Shown in pieces: positions 35,613-46,770 of a DNA stretch of 64,000 bases. Below the pieces are notes generated by a model. The model was not told the DNA's origin. It made no database searches and saw only the letters and a program-made list of their open reading frames with translations. Both the position numbers and the translations under genes were made by a program. Every line of letters starts with the position of its first letter. Position 1 is the first letter of the stretch. Origin of the DNA: Brugia malayi. Lineage: Eukaryota > Nematoda > Chromadorea > Rhabditida > Onchocercidae. The stretch covers positions 23,490,221 through 23,554,220 of the forward strand of contig NW_025062479.1 in assembly GCF_000002995.4 (NCBI RefSeq). The letters run 5' to 3'.

Positions 35613-38312
35613 AAAATTCCAATCATTTTTCTTTCTTTCTTTTTTTTCTTGTCCTTTTCAGATGATGTTATGCGAGTGAGGATCTTGGAAAAATCGGGTT
35701 TAATTAGCGTCGTGACCTCGTATTTTGTTTGTTGTTTAACAAGGTCAGGATGTTAACCACCTGTCCTCCCCACATTAATCAGCATGTTCTGAAATGGCCA
35801 ATATCTAAAATGTGTCACTTCTGAGTACCACTTTTTTGATAATTCGTTCCTAGTTCTACTTCCTGTTTAATTCTAATTTGTAGTAAATTCCGGTTTTATT
35901 ATAGTTGGTCAGATTAAGTTTATTCCTTTTTACTTTTGTAGTGGACATGATTTGGTAGTTACAGTAATAATGGGGTTTTTTTTTTTCCAGAATTAGTAGT
36001 TTTTGGTCTCAGGTCGTATTACTTAATTTACATATAGCTTAGCGAGAAATAAAGTCCAAGTAAAATATACACAGGTGCAGAATAGCATAGTTTAATTACC
36101 AGTTCCTCATCACATTCAAATAAAGTATTTCCGATGTCGTATCAGTTTTAATTAACTGAACTTTTTGCGGTAATTATTATTTCATCTCATTTAATTGAAT
36201 TTATATGCAGTCGTTTTTTTTTTTTTTTTTTTTTTGTACATTTTCCACCAAATTTAATTGATGATATTTCATCTGTGTTATAGAAATGTGTTGCATATAT
36301 ATATGTTACGTTTCGTTTGTTTGTTTATCGCTATTTAGGATAATAAAATTTATATTTATGATCACCAAAGAAAGGGAAGGATAATGTTGTTATTGTAATA
36401 AAAAAGGTTTGAAGTGACTTTATTCAAATATCAATTTTGGAAATGATCTTCATCACATCCAGCTGAGAAATTATGGAATTATGAACAGTAGAAGAATTGG
36501 GAATAAACAATTGTCATTTGTCATTTTTTCCTTGATATAACGATTGTAGAAGAGGGAAATGTGGTGTGTATACAGTTGATTTCATTATTATTATTATTAA
36601 TACAAAAGCTATGAATGATTGATGTTTTCAACGGAAGCTTATATTATAAAAGAGTGAATGATTGAAAAATTCATTTGAAATTTTGAAAATTTACATTTGA
36701 ATTGAGGTTTTGGAAAAAAAAAAAGATACCATACTATCTGAAATATTTGGATGAACTATCAATATACGATCATTCTGATTTCGTTTTTTGAAAGAAAAGC
36801 TAAATATTTTGTTGCTCATATACCCATTATTTGTTCATTTTATTTCAGTAATTTTTATTTTATTTAATCCAATTCAAATTAATTAAAATCATAAAAATTT
36901 GATCAACATTTTTGATAGCTATAGTTGCTATTCAAATTTGTACCTAGAAGATGAATTAGAAATGATTTACTTACAATGCACTCAGTTATTGAAATCTTAG
37001 CAGAAGTTACATACACTACAAAATTTGCTTTATAAAGATAGCAAAGATGGTTGAATTTGTATTAGTTTATCTCCGTTTTTGAAGAAAATTAATGGTTCAA
37101 AATTTAATTTCATGTTAAATAGAGTTAAAATTAGTCTCCAAAATCAATTATTTTTCAAATTTACTTATTGATCAAATTTTTTCTATTAAATGAATTCATT
37201 TCAAACAAATAACTTCCCTATAAAATTCTATGATAGGATCATGTAAATCATACATTGTTCCTTTTTTAAATTAAAAAATTTTCAAAAAATTTTTGGTCAT
37301 AATTTTGTAGATTTAACTTTTCTTTATTGAATTTTTACTCAACTTCAAACAAACTATAAAACATTTTTGTTATATAATTGGATGAAAAAAAAAAAAAAAA
37401 AGAAAGAAATTCATTAATCTTTACAATTCTATGTAAAATAATTCAATGTCAAAAAAATATTTTACTAAGGAATCAATAAAATTGAAAATTTCATTCTAGC
37501 AGTGATTCTAATGAACCCATAAAGGCCTTAAGTCCAAACTCGTTTTAATAACTAAATGTTGACAAAGTGAATGATTTTGATTATGGATAGCTTTTTCAAA
37601 AGTAATAAAGAAATCAAGAAATAATAATAATAAGGAAATAAGGAATTTTAGTAAAGAAATAGAAATAATAAAGAAATAAATAATTTAAGCCTAGATAATG
37701 TGAAAACTTCAGTCTGTAGAATATCAAATTCACAAAAATTGAGTTCATACTATTGCGGAACTTTAGGATATGTTTTCCAAAATCTGAATTAATGGTTCAT
37801 TTTTCATTTTCAGAAACAATATGTGTAAAAGATAATAGAAAATTAAAAATTTATTCCAACAAAAAAGAAAAAAAACAGCAATTAAAATGAATATCGAATG
37901 AACTTATTATTAGTTATGAATGTTAAATTCATGACTGATAATGGTTTTAAGCTTCACCGACAATATATTGAATTTATTCAAATATGTTATGAAAGTAACA
38001 ATGCTACATATTAAATCAGTCATGAGAAACAAAAGCATCTCTAAAAAGCATCGAAATTTTATGCAATGATAAATTATTCCTTCAACAACAAATTTTACTT
38101 TCTAATAAGAGATTTAATTTCAAAACAAAAATTAAATTTGAGCACATTTATCTTTTCCATTTCTTATTCTTTATTATCAAATATATATCAAAATTTTAAA
38201 ATATATTCACGTTCCTTATATTCATTCTCATAAAAATTTACGAAGGAATATCCACAATGCGAAACAACTGATTGCAACATTCAAATAATCGGTTATAAAT
38301 AAACTAAAACCA
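35613..38312. other. Long intergenic stretch between convergent genes, no gene seen
   Basis: 2.7 kb of AT-rich sequence between the 3' ends of BiP (+) and pas-6 (-). An AATAAA at 36048 could end a ~440-nt BiP 3' UTR. T-run at 36207-36235 and A-run at 37384-37401. No phased coding sequence on either strand. Confidence 0.55.
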
Positions 38313-41300
38313 TCACAACTGCATAGGTTCTGCCGTTCCTTGCTGCTGAAAAAAAGTTTATGTTTATAACAAAGAAATTTTCCCATAAATTCAATTAACA
38401 TATAATCTAACTCGTACAGTATGAAACTAAGATTAAACTGAGTTCGATAACTATTTGGATTGAAAGTATAAATAAGAAATTTAAGGATTGAAACTGTAAA
38501 CTATTGGATATTACGCAACAATAATAACATTTGTGATAATGGTATCAAAATATTCAAAAGAAATTGTAAACTTACTTCACCGCCAATTTGTTGGCCAGTT
38601 CTCGGAACACCTGCAATGCGATCTAAAAATGGTTGCACATCGTCATCTTCCATTACTTTGAACGGTGTACCTTTACCCACAATAGCAATTGTTGTATTCT
38701 GTAATATGTGTTATACCAAGTTGATAAATTATAAATTATAAGAGAAAATTTAATCTTACAATATGTCAATAAAATATTGCACTTACACAAAGAAAAAAAT
38801 TTGTTATTTCTTTTTTGAAGTCCAAAAGTAATCAATGCATAAAAAAACAGAATACTAACTATAACAGATGTGCAGTAATCAACTTTCACATCTAAACAGA
38901 AATCATTTGAGAGAGGAAATTACCTTTTTTGATAAACTATCTTCAGCGGGTAGTGTATCTCTCAGTGCTAGCAAGGCATACTCAACCAACTGCTCAACAT
39001 TTGCTGTAAAATAAGCATATAAAATTTAAACTTGTTTTCAAAATTCTTTTGACTAAATGATAAATAACAAACATTTTCTAAAAACAAGAAGAAAAAAAAA
39101 AAAAAAAAACATTCTACAGTCAAAATGAATAATCCATATTAGATTCATTTCTAAGCACAAACCAGTAGGAAATTGATCTAAATTCCGCTCCAGATACGTA
39201 CGTGCGCTTTGAGAACGAGCGCCTATTGAGCACGCCAATGTTTCGACAACTTCTGCTGATGGATCAGTCTTTACGATATGTGTTCCTCTTTCCTGAAGTA
39301 TGATACAAAAAAAATAATCATATTTCACTATCACCATTCTTTTCCAAAATGAAAAATATGCTATAGGATAAACAATAATATTGTGAGGAGAAGGTGATGA
39401 ATAGTGTTATCTACAGAGCGTTATGAAGGTGCCAAAATTGTTTTTATAAAAAAAAAAGTCATAGATTAACGATCAACTATCAAAAAATATTGTAAATATC
39501 ATAGATTGCTTCTAAAATACAAACACTTTTAGTTAAATGAGTAGTTGAGCTTTATCATCTGCAGTATGCAAAGAATTATTTAATATGTAAATTGGTTCAC
39601 ACTAGTGATTATGATGTGCAGAAAATTTTTGGTTGCAAGATTTTCAATGTTACAATCAAAATAAAAATTAAAAAAAAAGGCATATGATGAACTTACATCA
39701 TAACCAGCAATAACAAGTCCAACACCGAATGGACGTCTTCCATAAATTTGTGTATTTGCCTGTAGTTCTGAAAAATTTTTTTTTTAAAAATCAAGAAAAA
39801 TCAATTATTTTCATTTGTAAACTTTATATTAAAAAATTTGCTTGAAAATTTTGAATTTAACGAAAAAGATATTTTGTTTAAAAAACGTTGTGTGTTCTCC
39901 AATTTAGAATATGCAAATTTTGAATCATTCTATAATGGTATTCATATCTTTTACAAATCTGTGATTTCCATACAATACTGAACGAGTTGTTCACTTCCTC
40001 TTATCCTCAATAATCTTTTCTAAATGATAAATTTTTAATATGGCAAAATAAACTCACTTAGTTGAATGCGATTGTTTAAAACCTGAATAGGGACTGGCTC
40101 TTTGTAATCCCATCTCCATGACGAACATTCGGTTTGCAAAAAACGCCTAAAAGCAAACTTCAACCGAATATAATTTTAAGAATACATAGAGAAATCCATT
40201 ACAAAGAAGGGAAAGGATAAATATTTATTTTTGGTAAGTTCCTTAGTAATGGATCCTTTATTCAATAAATTTTGGTAAGTTAATATTTGATTTCACTAGA
40301 ATAAATTGTAATGAAAGTAAAAGAAGCTAGCACAATACTGTGCAACGATTGACTTGTAAACTAATAAGTTGTTTAGCAAAACATAAACATATAGCCATAT
40401 ATATATTTCAAATTGTAGAAATAAAAAAAAAATCAATACTAACGCAAGTATGCGACCATCAGAAAGAAGACCCGCAATGGAAACACCGGCATGCGTATCC
40501 AGTTCATAAATTTTCTTCTGATGCGAACATAGTTCATTTGCAGCACGCTGGAAATTTATACGACTTCAATTACTTTCAACAGAATTTGACCTCAAATATT
40601 TCTTGTCAACAAATGTCAGATACGATTCAGTCGTATACCATAATAATAAACTTTTCATTCAGTTATATATCATAATAAACTTGGTAAAACTAAAACAATT
40701 CGAGTAGTATATGGATGATACGTATGAGATAGATCTTTTTTGCCAATTTGACTAGTTTGATATGCAAACAGCGCACAAGAAATATATATTTGCTATCCCA
40801 AGATGTATGCTAGGATTAAGTATATAATCGATATAAGATCACATGCAATGATAAAGAAATAATCACAATTATATCATGATAATTGTATTGATTTACACGA
40901 AAAGAGATGTTTATTGGATCTTTTTATAAACAGCAATGAACATGTGATCTTATATCGATTATAAAAGGTCAATTAAGAAACAGTTATAAATTTCAGTCAT
41001 AAACTTCACCTTCAATGCTACCAGAACAGCATGCGTATTGCTTTTCACTCCGACAGTAGCACTACCTTGTTTCATTGCTTCCACAGCATAGTCAACCTGA
41101 TGGAGTCGACCCTAAAATAATAACAGAATAAATCTTTGAACAAGTTAATAAATCTTTCTAAACTACACTAAAAGAATTCATTGACTGTAAGAAATCAGCA
41201 AGATAAAATTTTGAAACCTAATTCTTGTGATTAGAAATACAAAGAATGAGTTAAGCAGTCATAAAAATGCAAAAAATTAGTCGTTAATCTTAACATATAA

Positions 41301-41388
41301 TACGTTACCACGTATTTGAATACGTGACATTGGAAATTACCTGAGGACTCCAAACCGTAACATCGCTGTCGTACTGGTTACGAAACAT
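38313..41388 (-). CDS. pas-6: 20S proteasome alpha subunit PSMA1-type (PAS-6)
   Basis: Structural alpha-ring subunit of the 20S core. Minus-strand exons are 41388-41341, 41111-41010, 40547-40444, 40146-40058, 39767-39697, 39292-39163, 39003-38924, 38698-38576 and 38345-38313; 780 nt, 259 aa (human PSMA1 263). It starts [20 protein letters not shown], nearly the human start, then [16 protein letters not shown], the alpha-type N-terminal helix. [17 protein letters not shown] and [15 protein letters not shown] are diagnostic PSMA1 segments. The C-terminus is short, MQL. All nine exons are in phase. Intron 2 holds a 23-bp inverted repeat. vha-17 lies upstream on the same strand, 0.86 kb away. Confidence 0.97.
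40823..40963. repeat. Foldback: 23-bp inverted repeats around 95 nt, with inner palindrome
   Basis: The arm ATAATCGATATAAGATCACA + TG (starting 40824, plus one more paired base outside) is exactly complementary to 40941-40963. Inside the spacer, ACAATTAT and ATAATTGT flank ATCATG, a second nested hairpin. It lies wholly inside intron 2 of pas-6 and could be a small MITE-like element, but no target duplication was confirmed. Confidence 0.8.
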
Positions 41389-42246
41389 CTTTTATCTAGA
41401 AGTAATTTAAAAATAACTTTATCTGCGAATATACTTTATATTCGGTTTTAAGTTCTTCAGTATGCTTTAGTTCCTGATATGTCCAACCTGCGCCAATTTT
41501 TAATCCTTACCCTAAAACTAACTGTATTAAACATGTCATGAAGCTAACTATCATCAATCAAACACGTTTTCATTATCTTAAAGCTACTATCTCCTTTGTA
41601 GTAAAACTGAAAATAAATTAGTGAAAATAATAGAACGAGATAATTTATAATAAAGCCATGAACATTAATGTCTTAGTTGAAATGTAAGCTTATCAGAAAT
41701 GACTCAGAAATTGTTTACTAATCAAATCAATAATTTTATTTCAAATCAATTACAAGCAAAAGTGAAATATGATGCACTCTTACACTTATTCTAACATATG
41801 AAAATTGCAGAAACTTTGAAAAATTTATTAATATATACGAATATATTGTATGTATATGAATGTACTGTACAAAGAGAATAAAACACTACGTCCAAAAAGT
41901 AAAACATCAATTAAATGTGTAAACACAGAGAGGGAAATGTGTATTCGAAGAAATTTGATAAGTTGCAATCCTGTGAAAAATAAATGAGGAAGCGATTGCA
42001 TAAAAGAACTACGAGAAAATCGGAAACAATTAATTTGAAGCCTGATTTTTGAAGCAGTGAAGTATTTGAAGATAGATAAAGCATAAATGATTGTATCTCA
42101 TCAATTAATCTATATAAATTTTATTTCATCTTCCATTCATGAATTCGATAGATATTAACTACATTATCACAGTATATACGGAATTGATTGTACTCTAAAC
42201 AAAAAAAAAAAGATAAACTATTCAACAGCAAATAAGTGACTGTATT
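41389..42246. other. Spacer between vha-17 and pas-6, no gene seen
   Basis: AT-rich; both flanking genes run on the minus strand, vha-17 upstream. No phased coding sequence was seen. Confidence 0.5.
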
Positions 42247-42904
42247 TTAAGATGGAACAAGTTCCTTCGCATCACCCCACTTCTCCGAAATCCAACGTAT
42301 TGTCCTCACTGGCAACTGAGGACCAATAAGGGGATTTAACTGATGCAAATAAACCAAAATCCAGAAAAGCCAACAACAACAAGCGGTTAATACAATCATC
42401 GTTTGGACTATTCCTGCAATAATCATACACATGAGCTAGACATTATATAAACTGAAGCAAAAATGTTATAAAGTAAAGGTAAAAACAAAATGCATGTGAT
42501 TCAGTTTCACTATAGTTACATATCATTTTCTCAAATGTAAGCAACCAAGGCTGTGTTATGATAATAAAAAAAGGTGGACAATGTTTACTTTTTATTTGTG
42601 AATAATTCATCAGCAAATGATTAGCAAAAAAAATCAATCACCCATTTAAAAACTTACAACTGTTAAGATCTCAATCAAAGCAATGACATTTTTTCTTTTT
42701 TTTTTAAATTAAAAGATTAATAAATTCATGAGTTGTCATAAACTGATTTGCTATTATAAGAATACATTTACGGATGAATTAGAAAAAAAAGTTTTTCATA
42801 TATAGTATACCTCGATTTGGTCCTTTTGGCACAATGAATGGACCACCAACGCCTACAATAACCCAGAATGCTGTAACTGTGAATACCAGGATGATTACAC
42901 CCAT
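42247..42904 (-). CDS. vha-17: V-ATPase Vo subunit e (VHA-17/ATP6V0E-like)
   Basis: Small hydrophobic subunit of the proton-translocating Vo sector. Two minus-strand exons, 42904-42811 and 42413-42247, give 86 aa. Two membrane segments are seen, near residues 3-25 and 35-55. Diagnostic stretches are GGPFIVPKGPNRGIV, then CCCWLFWILVYLHQLNPLIG and RTIRWISEKWGDA, which fit C. elegans VHA-17 and animal ATP6V0E throughout. The ATG follows TTTATTTCAG by ~11 nt, indicating trans-splicing. Divergent from RNASEK with a 0.72-kb spacer; both encode small Vo-associated membrane proteins. Confidence 0.95.
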
Positions 42905-43627
42905 TTCAATGAATTCTGAAATAAACAGAATTAAACAAACAAAAATGAATCCTGAAAAAGGAACAACTAACAAAAAAAAAAACAATTAAACACTGTCATA
43001 TATATTTACATTTTGTGTTAATTAAGAAAATGTGATATGCATCTGAAATTCCCGTAGGAAACATTCCTGACAATTCCACTTGCAAAACGGTTTGTAAATG
43101 AATTGCATAATTTGAGTGAATGAATATGTTGCATAATTTAATACATCGTTATGATATGATAAGAATATTCTAGGATATTTTAGCTATTTGATAAAAGATA
43201 AGAAAAAGGAATCGGAAAATTTCGTGATAAGATAAAGTTAGATTGTAAGATGCACAAAAGACATAACATTCATAAATTATTTGCATATTCCGCTAGAATG
43301 ATACCTCGAATAGATAAAAAAGAAACATGTTACTTACTATCGACCTCTCAACTCGGATCTCTCGAATAGCAAGAAATCTCGGGAAAGAAAAAAAGCAACT
43401 CGTCCAATCAGTGTTGCACAACGATACCACGTAGTGACTAAAGACTAAAGATTAAAGATCATTTGTAGCTCTTGCAGCGTTACATTTATTTACGATAAAT
43501 TCGAGTTGTTGGATCATTTTAATTAAGGATGAGTGGTGTGTTTCAGATGCAGGTGGTTGACATTTGACCTCAGTTGTTGTTGTTGATATCATTTTGAGCA
43601 TTTCATGTAATTTCAGGTTATGCAAAA
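42905..43627. promoter_or_regulatory. Spacer between divergent vha-17 and RNASEK genes
   Basis: A 0.72-kb spacer separates the two start codons and holds both trans-splice-like acceptors. No E-box CACGTG is seen. It is AT-rich, with GT/TTG-rich sequence near 43530-43590. A shared promoter is inferred from orientation only. Confidence 0.4.
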
Positions 43628-44475
43628 ATGAGACTATGTCCAATATGCGGACCAAAGCTTTCAGCTTTTTGGTATGTTATTGAAGTTTTGTTAAATTTTA
43701 CATACAATATTTGATGAAGGAAAAACAATGGACACAAAGTTTAAACTGAGAAAATTCATTGATATGATATGATAAGGTAGTAATATCTATGAAATATTTT
43801 TAAATCTTTACTATTTCGTTTAATTTTTCCCAGCTAATTTATTTATGAAATGATAGTGTTAGATTTGGATGTGTATTTTTATTTAGATAATATGGAAGTT
43901 TTATTTGTCTAAATTTATGAATAATAAATTTTTGTATTTTAGCATGGTAATGTCAGTTTGGGGTGTTTTTTTCCTTGGTCTGCTTGGTGTTTTTTTCTAC
44001 GTTCAAGCAGTAAATTTATTCCCTGATCTTCATTTTGAACAGGATGAAACAGGGGCTTTGCCATTAACAACTGCGTTAGTTATTTTACCTCATCTTTTTT
44101 TTTTTCTCTTTTTGGATGTTTTGGAATTTAAACTATTTTCTGTTGAAAAATAAAACAATCATATAGTTAACCTAACATTTATAATTGATTGATTGATTGC
44201 TTAATATCTTGATGAAGTGTTATTGATTAATATGCATAGAAAAGCTGAAGTTATTTTCTCTTTTCTCTCGAGAGAAAATAATTATTATTTCTAGTTTATA
44301 CAATCATTTCACATCGGAGCAATGTATGTGACGAATAACAAAACTATTTTTTAGCGTAATTGAAGATAAATATGCGGAAAAGGCGACGCAGTGCTGGGTA
44401 GCTGCTGGTATGTATCTTGTCACATTGATTATTGTTTTCTGGCAGAACAAATTCAATTCGACAACAATATTTTGA
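43628..44475 (+). CDS. rnasek: RNase kappa-like membrane protein (RNASEK, V-ATPase associated)
   Basis: Small two-pass membrane protein. RNASEK was named for ribonuclease activity and is now known as a V-ATPase Vo-associated subunit (f) needed for endosomal acidification. Exons are 43628-43671, 43943-44074 and 44355-44475; 98 aa, matching the human short form. It starts MRLCPICGPKLSAFCMVMSV, then WGVFFLGLLGVFFYVQAV (membrane segment 1), a luminal loop LFPDLHFEQDETG and KYAEKATQCWVAAGMY entering membrane segment 2, and ends with the short tail NKFNSTTIF. A GTATGT inside the last exon looks like a donor but reading through gives the conserved C-terminus. The ATG lies 11 nt after TAATTTCAG. Confidence 0.9.
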
Positions 44476-46770
44476 TTTTCATTTCAATTTTAAGCATTAT
44501 TGTGATATTTCATACATCACTTTCATTCTTAGAGAATTAAGTTCGAACATTAAATAATTTAGCTTTTATGTATGATTCAGTTACTATTAGATTTTCATTG
44601 CTTTACTGATCGGTTAATAAATTGATTGGTTGTGCGTTGAAGTTGAAATTATAATTTGAATTATGAAATTAGTCGATTGTACATAATTATCATTTTCAGT
44701 CTCGAGCATTACGCTTGTTCTGTAGGTTGTGTAAAACGTTGCCACTTGGTAAATTGTTTGCTTCAATTAATTTATTCTCTTACCTCTGAGACAACTTTTT
44801 GATAAAAGACATTCCATCAGTTCTGATTATTCAAATCATCAGTATGACAAGATGTAAATTAAGGACCGTTATTTTTTTTTTTTTTTTTCTTTTGGACTGA
44901 ATTGAAGATTTTTAATGATTTCTTTTGATGAAAAGTTTGTGAAGTGGAATGTTAAAAGATAAAAGTAGATAATTAAATATTTCTCAATGGCATTATTCGT
45001 TTTCTTCTTGTTGAAGAAAATTCATTCGGTTATATTCTGTTCCAGCACCTTTCAACTTCTTCTTTACTGCTGGAAACATATAACCGAGTACTGCGGTCAG
45101 TGGTTTTGTCGCGAAATCAAAGTTTATTTTTTGGATTTTTAAGCATTTACCTATTACCTATTACATATTTACTTAAATAAGTCATAGAAGTAAAAAAAAA
45201 AAAAAAAATGACTTTGTTTTGTATTAAAATTCAGTCTTTTCGTTTTCCATTATTTTAAAACACAAAGTAACCTTACTAATGCTTAGCAAAATTGCTGATA
45301 CGAATAATAAAAACTGTTCAATCGAAATTATGATAATTTGCTATTTTAAATCTATTTTGATTATTTATGTATAGTACATTTTCGTTGATAAGATTATGAG
45401 AAATTCTAAATTGCAGAAAATACTTTTTCCTTTTTGTCTGAAAATTTTAAAAACAGTAAGATTGTGAAAGTTATTACGATTGTTTTTTAATCGAATTTTT
45501 CTCATTTAGCTAAAAACAAAGAGTCAAAATGTATTTCTTCCTTTCTTATCAAGAATTATGATAGAAAGTGGGAGAGAGAGAGAGAGAAAAAAAAAGCAGT
45601 ATGAAAAAAGTGAAAGTTTCATTTATCATTTCATGTTTACATTCATATCAAATATTTGAACACAGAAAAAATTGTGTTAAATGTTTAAAAATCTCATTTA
45701 AAAAAAATCAAAAAAATTTAAATCTCATAATTTAGCTTGAGTATTTCTGAAAAATTTTCATTCTTTTCTAATTTATTGATAATGATAGTGGAAGATAATG
45801 ATCAGATGCAAGAGAAAGGATTATTTAAATTTATTGAATTTCATACTTAAAATTTCGTAAATTCATTTCAAATGCATATTTATAAATTAATAATTAATAT
45901 CATTTAACTCTGTGCTATATTTATAATAGATATATATGCGATATGTTTTTCTAATACAATCTAATACATTTCTCAATCTCTTACTTCGCTAATTATTGAT
46001 ATTTTAGTTTTTTTTTTTTTTTTTTTATATTTCATTTTATAAATATTATCACTTTTTTTTGAAGAAAAAAAATTAATTAAAATTTAATTTTCGTGAACTT
46101 TAATTTTTAATTGACAAATTAGAGGAGAAAAATTGTTATCAGTGTTATTCACTAGTTGATTAAAATTTGATTTATATTAGTTAAAATAATTAAATGATCG
46201 GATAGAAAATAAAAAAAGTTGATCAGTTACTTATTCTTCCTTACTTTTAAGATGCATTAAAAAAAAAGAAAAAGCTTCTTTTACAATATTTTTTACTATA
46301 TTCCAAAACATATTATAAAATCACTCATAGCAAAACAAAGGTAAGAATAATTAATACCTCATCACAAATCTTTGTGAAAATTTTTTAAATGTAACATTTA
46401 GCTTTATGTTGCTAATAATCATATAATTTATTATTTTAACTATAAAAATAAATGAATACTTAATTGATAGAATTTATTTCTATAATTTCATTTGAAAATT
46501 CGAATTTAGAGAAAAGTGTAAAAGATAATCAAGCACATATTTTTATCTTTCAAATATGATCGTTCCTATTTACATTTTTCAGGTGGTTTTTCTTTTATTT
46601 TCTGAATATATTTATTATTATTATTATTCAAATATGATAAGTTGATAGTGATAAAAGATAAAAGATACAAATATTTTGTTGCAATTATTTTAACAATAAT
46701 TTTATAGAAATGTGGCTGTGAGAGTGTTGATGGAATAATTAATTGAATGTTCCAATGCAATTTTAGAAAG
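44476..46770. other. Long intergenic stretch, no gene seen
   Basis: About 2.3 kb of very AT-rich DNA with T/A runs (44873-44888, 45192-45207, 46010-46026) and an (AG)n tract at 45572-45586. No phased open frame was seen. It ends in CAATTTTAG four nt before the kinase ATG. Confidence 0.5.

Noticed and set aside
35613..38312. Search for tRNA, snRNA or spliced-leader RNA genes in the long spacers
   Set aside because: No A/B-box pair, cloverleaf or Sm-site context could be recognised by eye; a covariance-model scan would be needed to exclude them.
44355..44726. RNASEK alternative with an intron from 44408 to an exon ending at 44726
   Set aside because: The donor GTATGT looks good, but reading through gives the conserved C-terminus and the correct 98-residue length.
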